Part shown: positions 16,004-16,357 of the stretch, in pieces
Position numbering within the stretch: the first letter of the stretch is position 1
How the letters are laid out: every line of letters starts with the position of its first letter
Assembly (NCBI GenBank): GCA_937967425.1
Contig: CALBST010000444.1
Location: forward strand, 1-16,357
Direction of reading: 5' to 3'
Origin: an uncultured Caulobacteraceae bacterium
Lineage (GTDB): Bacteria; Pseudomonadota; Alphaproteobacteria; Caulobacterales; TH1-2
Length of the DNA stretch: 16,357 nt
Program-made: the position numbers and the translations under genes
Notes under the pieces: model-generated
What the model saw: the letters and a program-made list of their open reading frames with translations, nothing else
Told to the model about the DNA's origin: nothing
Databases searched by the model: none

Positions 16004-16357
16004 TCAGCGCGGGCGCGCGCCCTCCTGGGCGAATTCCTGCATGAGCGCGCCGTAGTCCGCAGGCGAAGGCCAGCGCTCAAAGCTGTGTTTTGCCCCGGTG
16101 GCGGCGCCCGGTAGCCTCTCCGCAGTCTGAGACTCGATGAACGGCACGACCCAGGTCGCGTCGTCGAGCATCGTCGCTCGGAAATTCAGAAAGCCCATCG
16201 CGGTGAGGTTCGGGCTCGTGGTGTAGAGCCAGCTCAGGCAGTGCGGGCAGTAATGGTGCTTGCTCTCATCGCGATGCAACGCCCCGATCTGCGTGTCGCC
16301 CTCAACCGAGAAACCGCTCGCCGGCAGCATCAGCGTCAATGAGTAGGCGCCACCGGT
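16004..16357 (-). CDS. GFA / CENP-V-like zinc protein, 5' end cut by window
   Basis: 117 C-terminal residues are visible and the frame is open to the window edge. The segment begins TGGAYSLTLML, as GFA-family proteins read shortly after their first zinc-binding cysteines, so about 45-60 N-terminal residues with the CxC and following Cys site should lie to the right. The second zinc pair is visible as CPHC in HHYCPHCLSWLY (residues 37-40 of the visible part). The family is named glutathione-dependent formaldehyde-activating enzyme, but catalytic activity is doubtful for many members. The TTG at 16339 could be mistaken for a start, but it lies inside the conserved fold. Its nearness to fghA suits a glutathione/formaldehyde theme. 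It ends 105 bases before the exported-protein gene, on the same strand. Confidence 0.82.
   Translation of the reverse strand, partial: TGGAYSLTLMLPASGFSVEGDTQIGALHRDESKHHYCPHCLSWLYTTSPNLTAMGFLNFRATMLDDATWVVPFIESQTAERLPGAATGAKHSFERWPSPADYGALMQEFAQEGARPR

Noticed and set aside
16004..16339. GFA-like gene as a complete 111-residue protein starting at TTG 16339
   Set aside because: The frame continues to the window edge with family-like residues (TGGAYS) upstream of that TTG, and the first zinc-binding cysteines are missing, so it is a cut gene rather than a short one.
1..16357. CRISPR arrays, insertion sequences, phage genes, tRNA or rRNA
   Set aside because: No direct repeat arrays, terminal inverted repeats, transposase motifs or cloverleaf-like sequences were seen, and coding density leaves little room.

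Overview
The window is GC-rich bacterial DNA with dense coding, short gaps, ATGA-type gene overlaps and long spurious antisense frames. Gene content and protein style (fused KorA-type subunit, DUF2339 membrane giant, GFA family, S-formylglutathione hydrolase) suggest an aerobic alphaproteobacterium, possibly of the Caulobacterales/Hyphomonadaceae type. That placement is inference. It looks chromosomal. I see no phage, transposon, CRISPR, rRNA or tRNA.

Layout. (1) Positions 1-3857, minus strand: a ferredoxin-type 2-oxoacid oxidoreductase subunit (fused gamma and alpha domains, cut by the left window edge) lies downstream of a GltD-like FAD/NAD(P) oxidoreductase carrying extra ferredoxin-type iron-sulfur motifs. 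Together they look like a 2-oxoglutarate (or related 2-oxoacid) oxidation unit with its own electron-transfer partner. (2) Positions 3962-10221, plus strand: a compact four-gene operon of a fused 5-oxoprolinase/hydantoinase, the paired membrane proteins DUF969 and DUF979, and a DUF2891 protein. The last three are joined by 4-base ATGA overlaps. The best reading is uptake and hydrolysis of 5-oxoproline (pyroglutamate) or a related lactam, with DUF2891 as an uncharacterised, probably enzymatic, member. (3) Positions 10218-10907, minus strand: a FAH-family hydrolase, convergent with DUF2891; the two stop codons share one CTAG. (4) Positions 11018-14665, plus strand: a 1215-residue DUF2339 membrane protein with a regular internal repeat of about 143 residues. 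(5) Positions 14610-16357, minus strand: S-formylglutathione hydrolase, a small secreted protein translationally coupled to it, and the C-terminal part of a GFA/CENP-V-like zinc protein cut by the right window edge. The esterase gene overlaps the 3' end of the DUF2339 gene by 56 bases, tail to tail.

How the genes may fit together: the oxoprolinase would yield glutamate, which feeds 2-oxoglutarate, and the divergently transcribed oxidoreductase genes could oxidise that 2-oxoacid. The right end is a glutathione-linked formaldehyde detoxification neighbourhood. The most interesting targets are the DUF969-DUF979-DUF2891 group and the repeat architecture of the DUF2339 protein.
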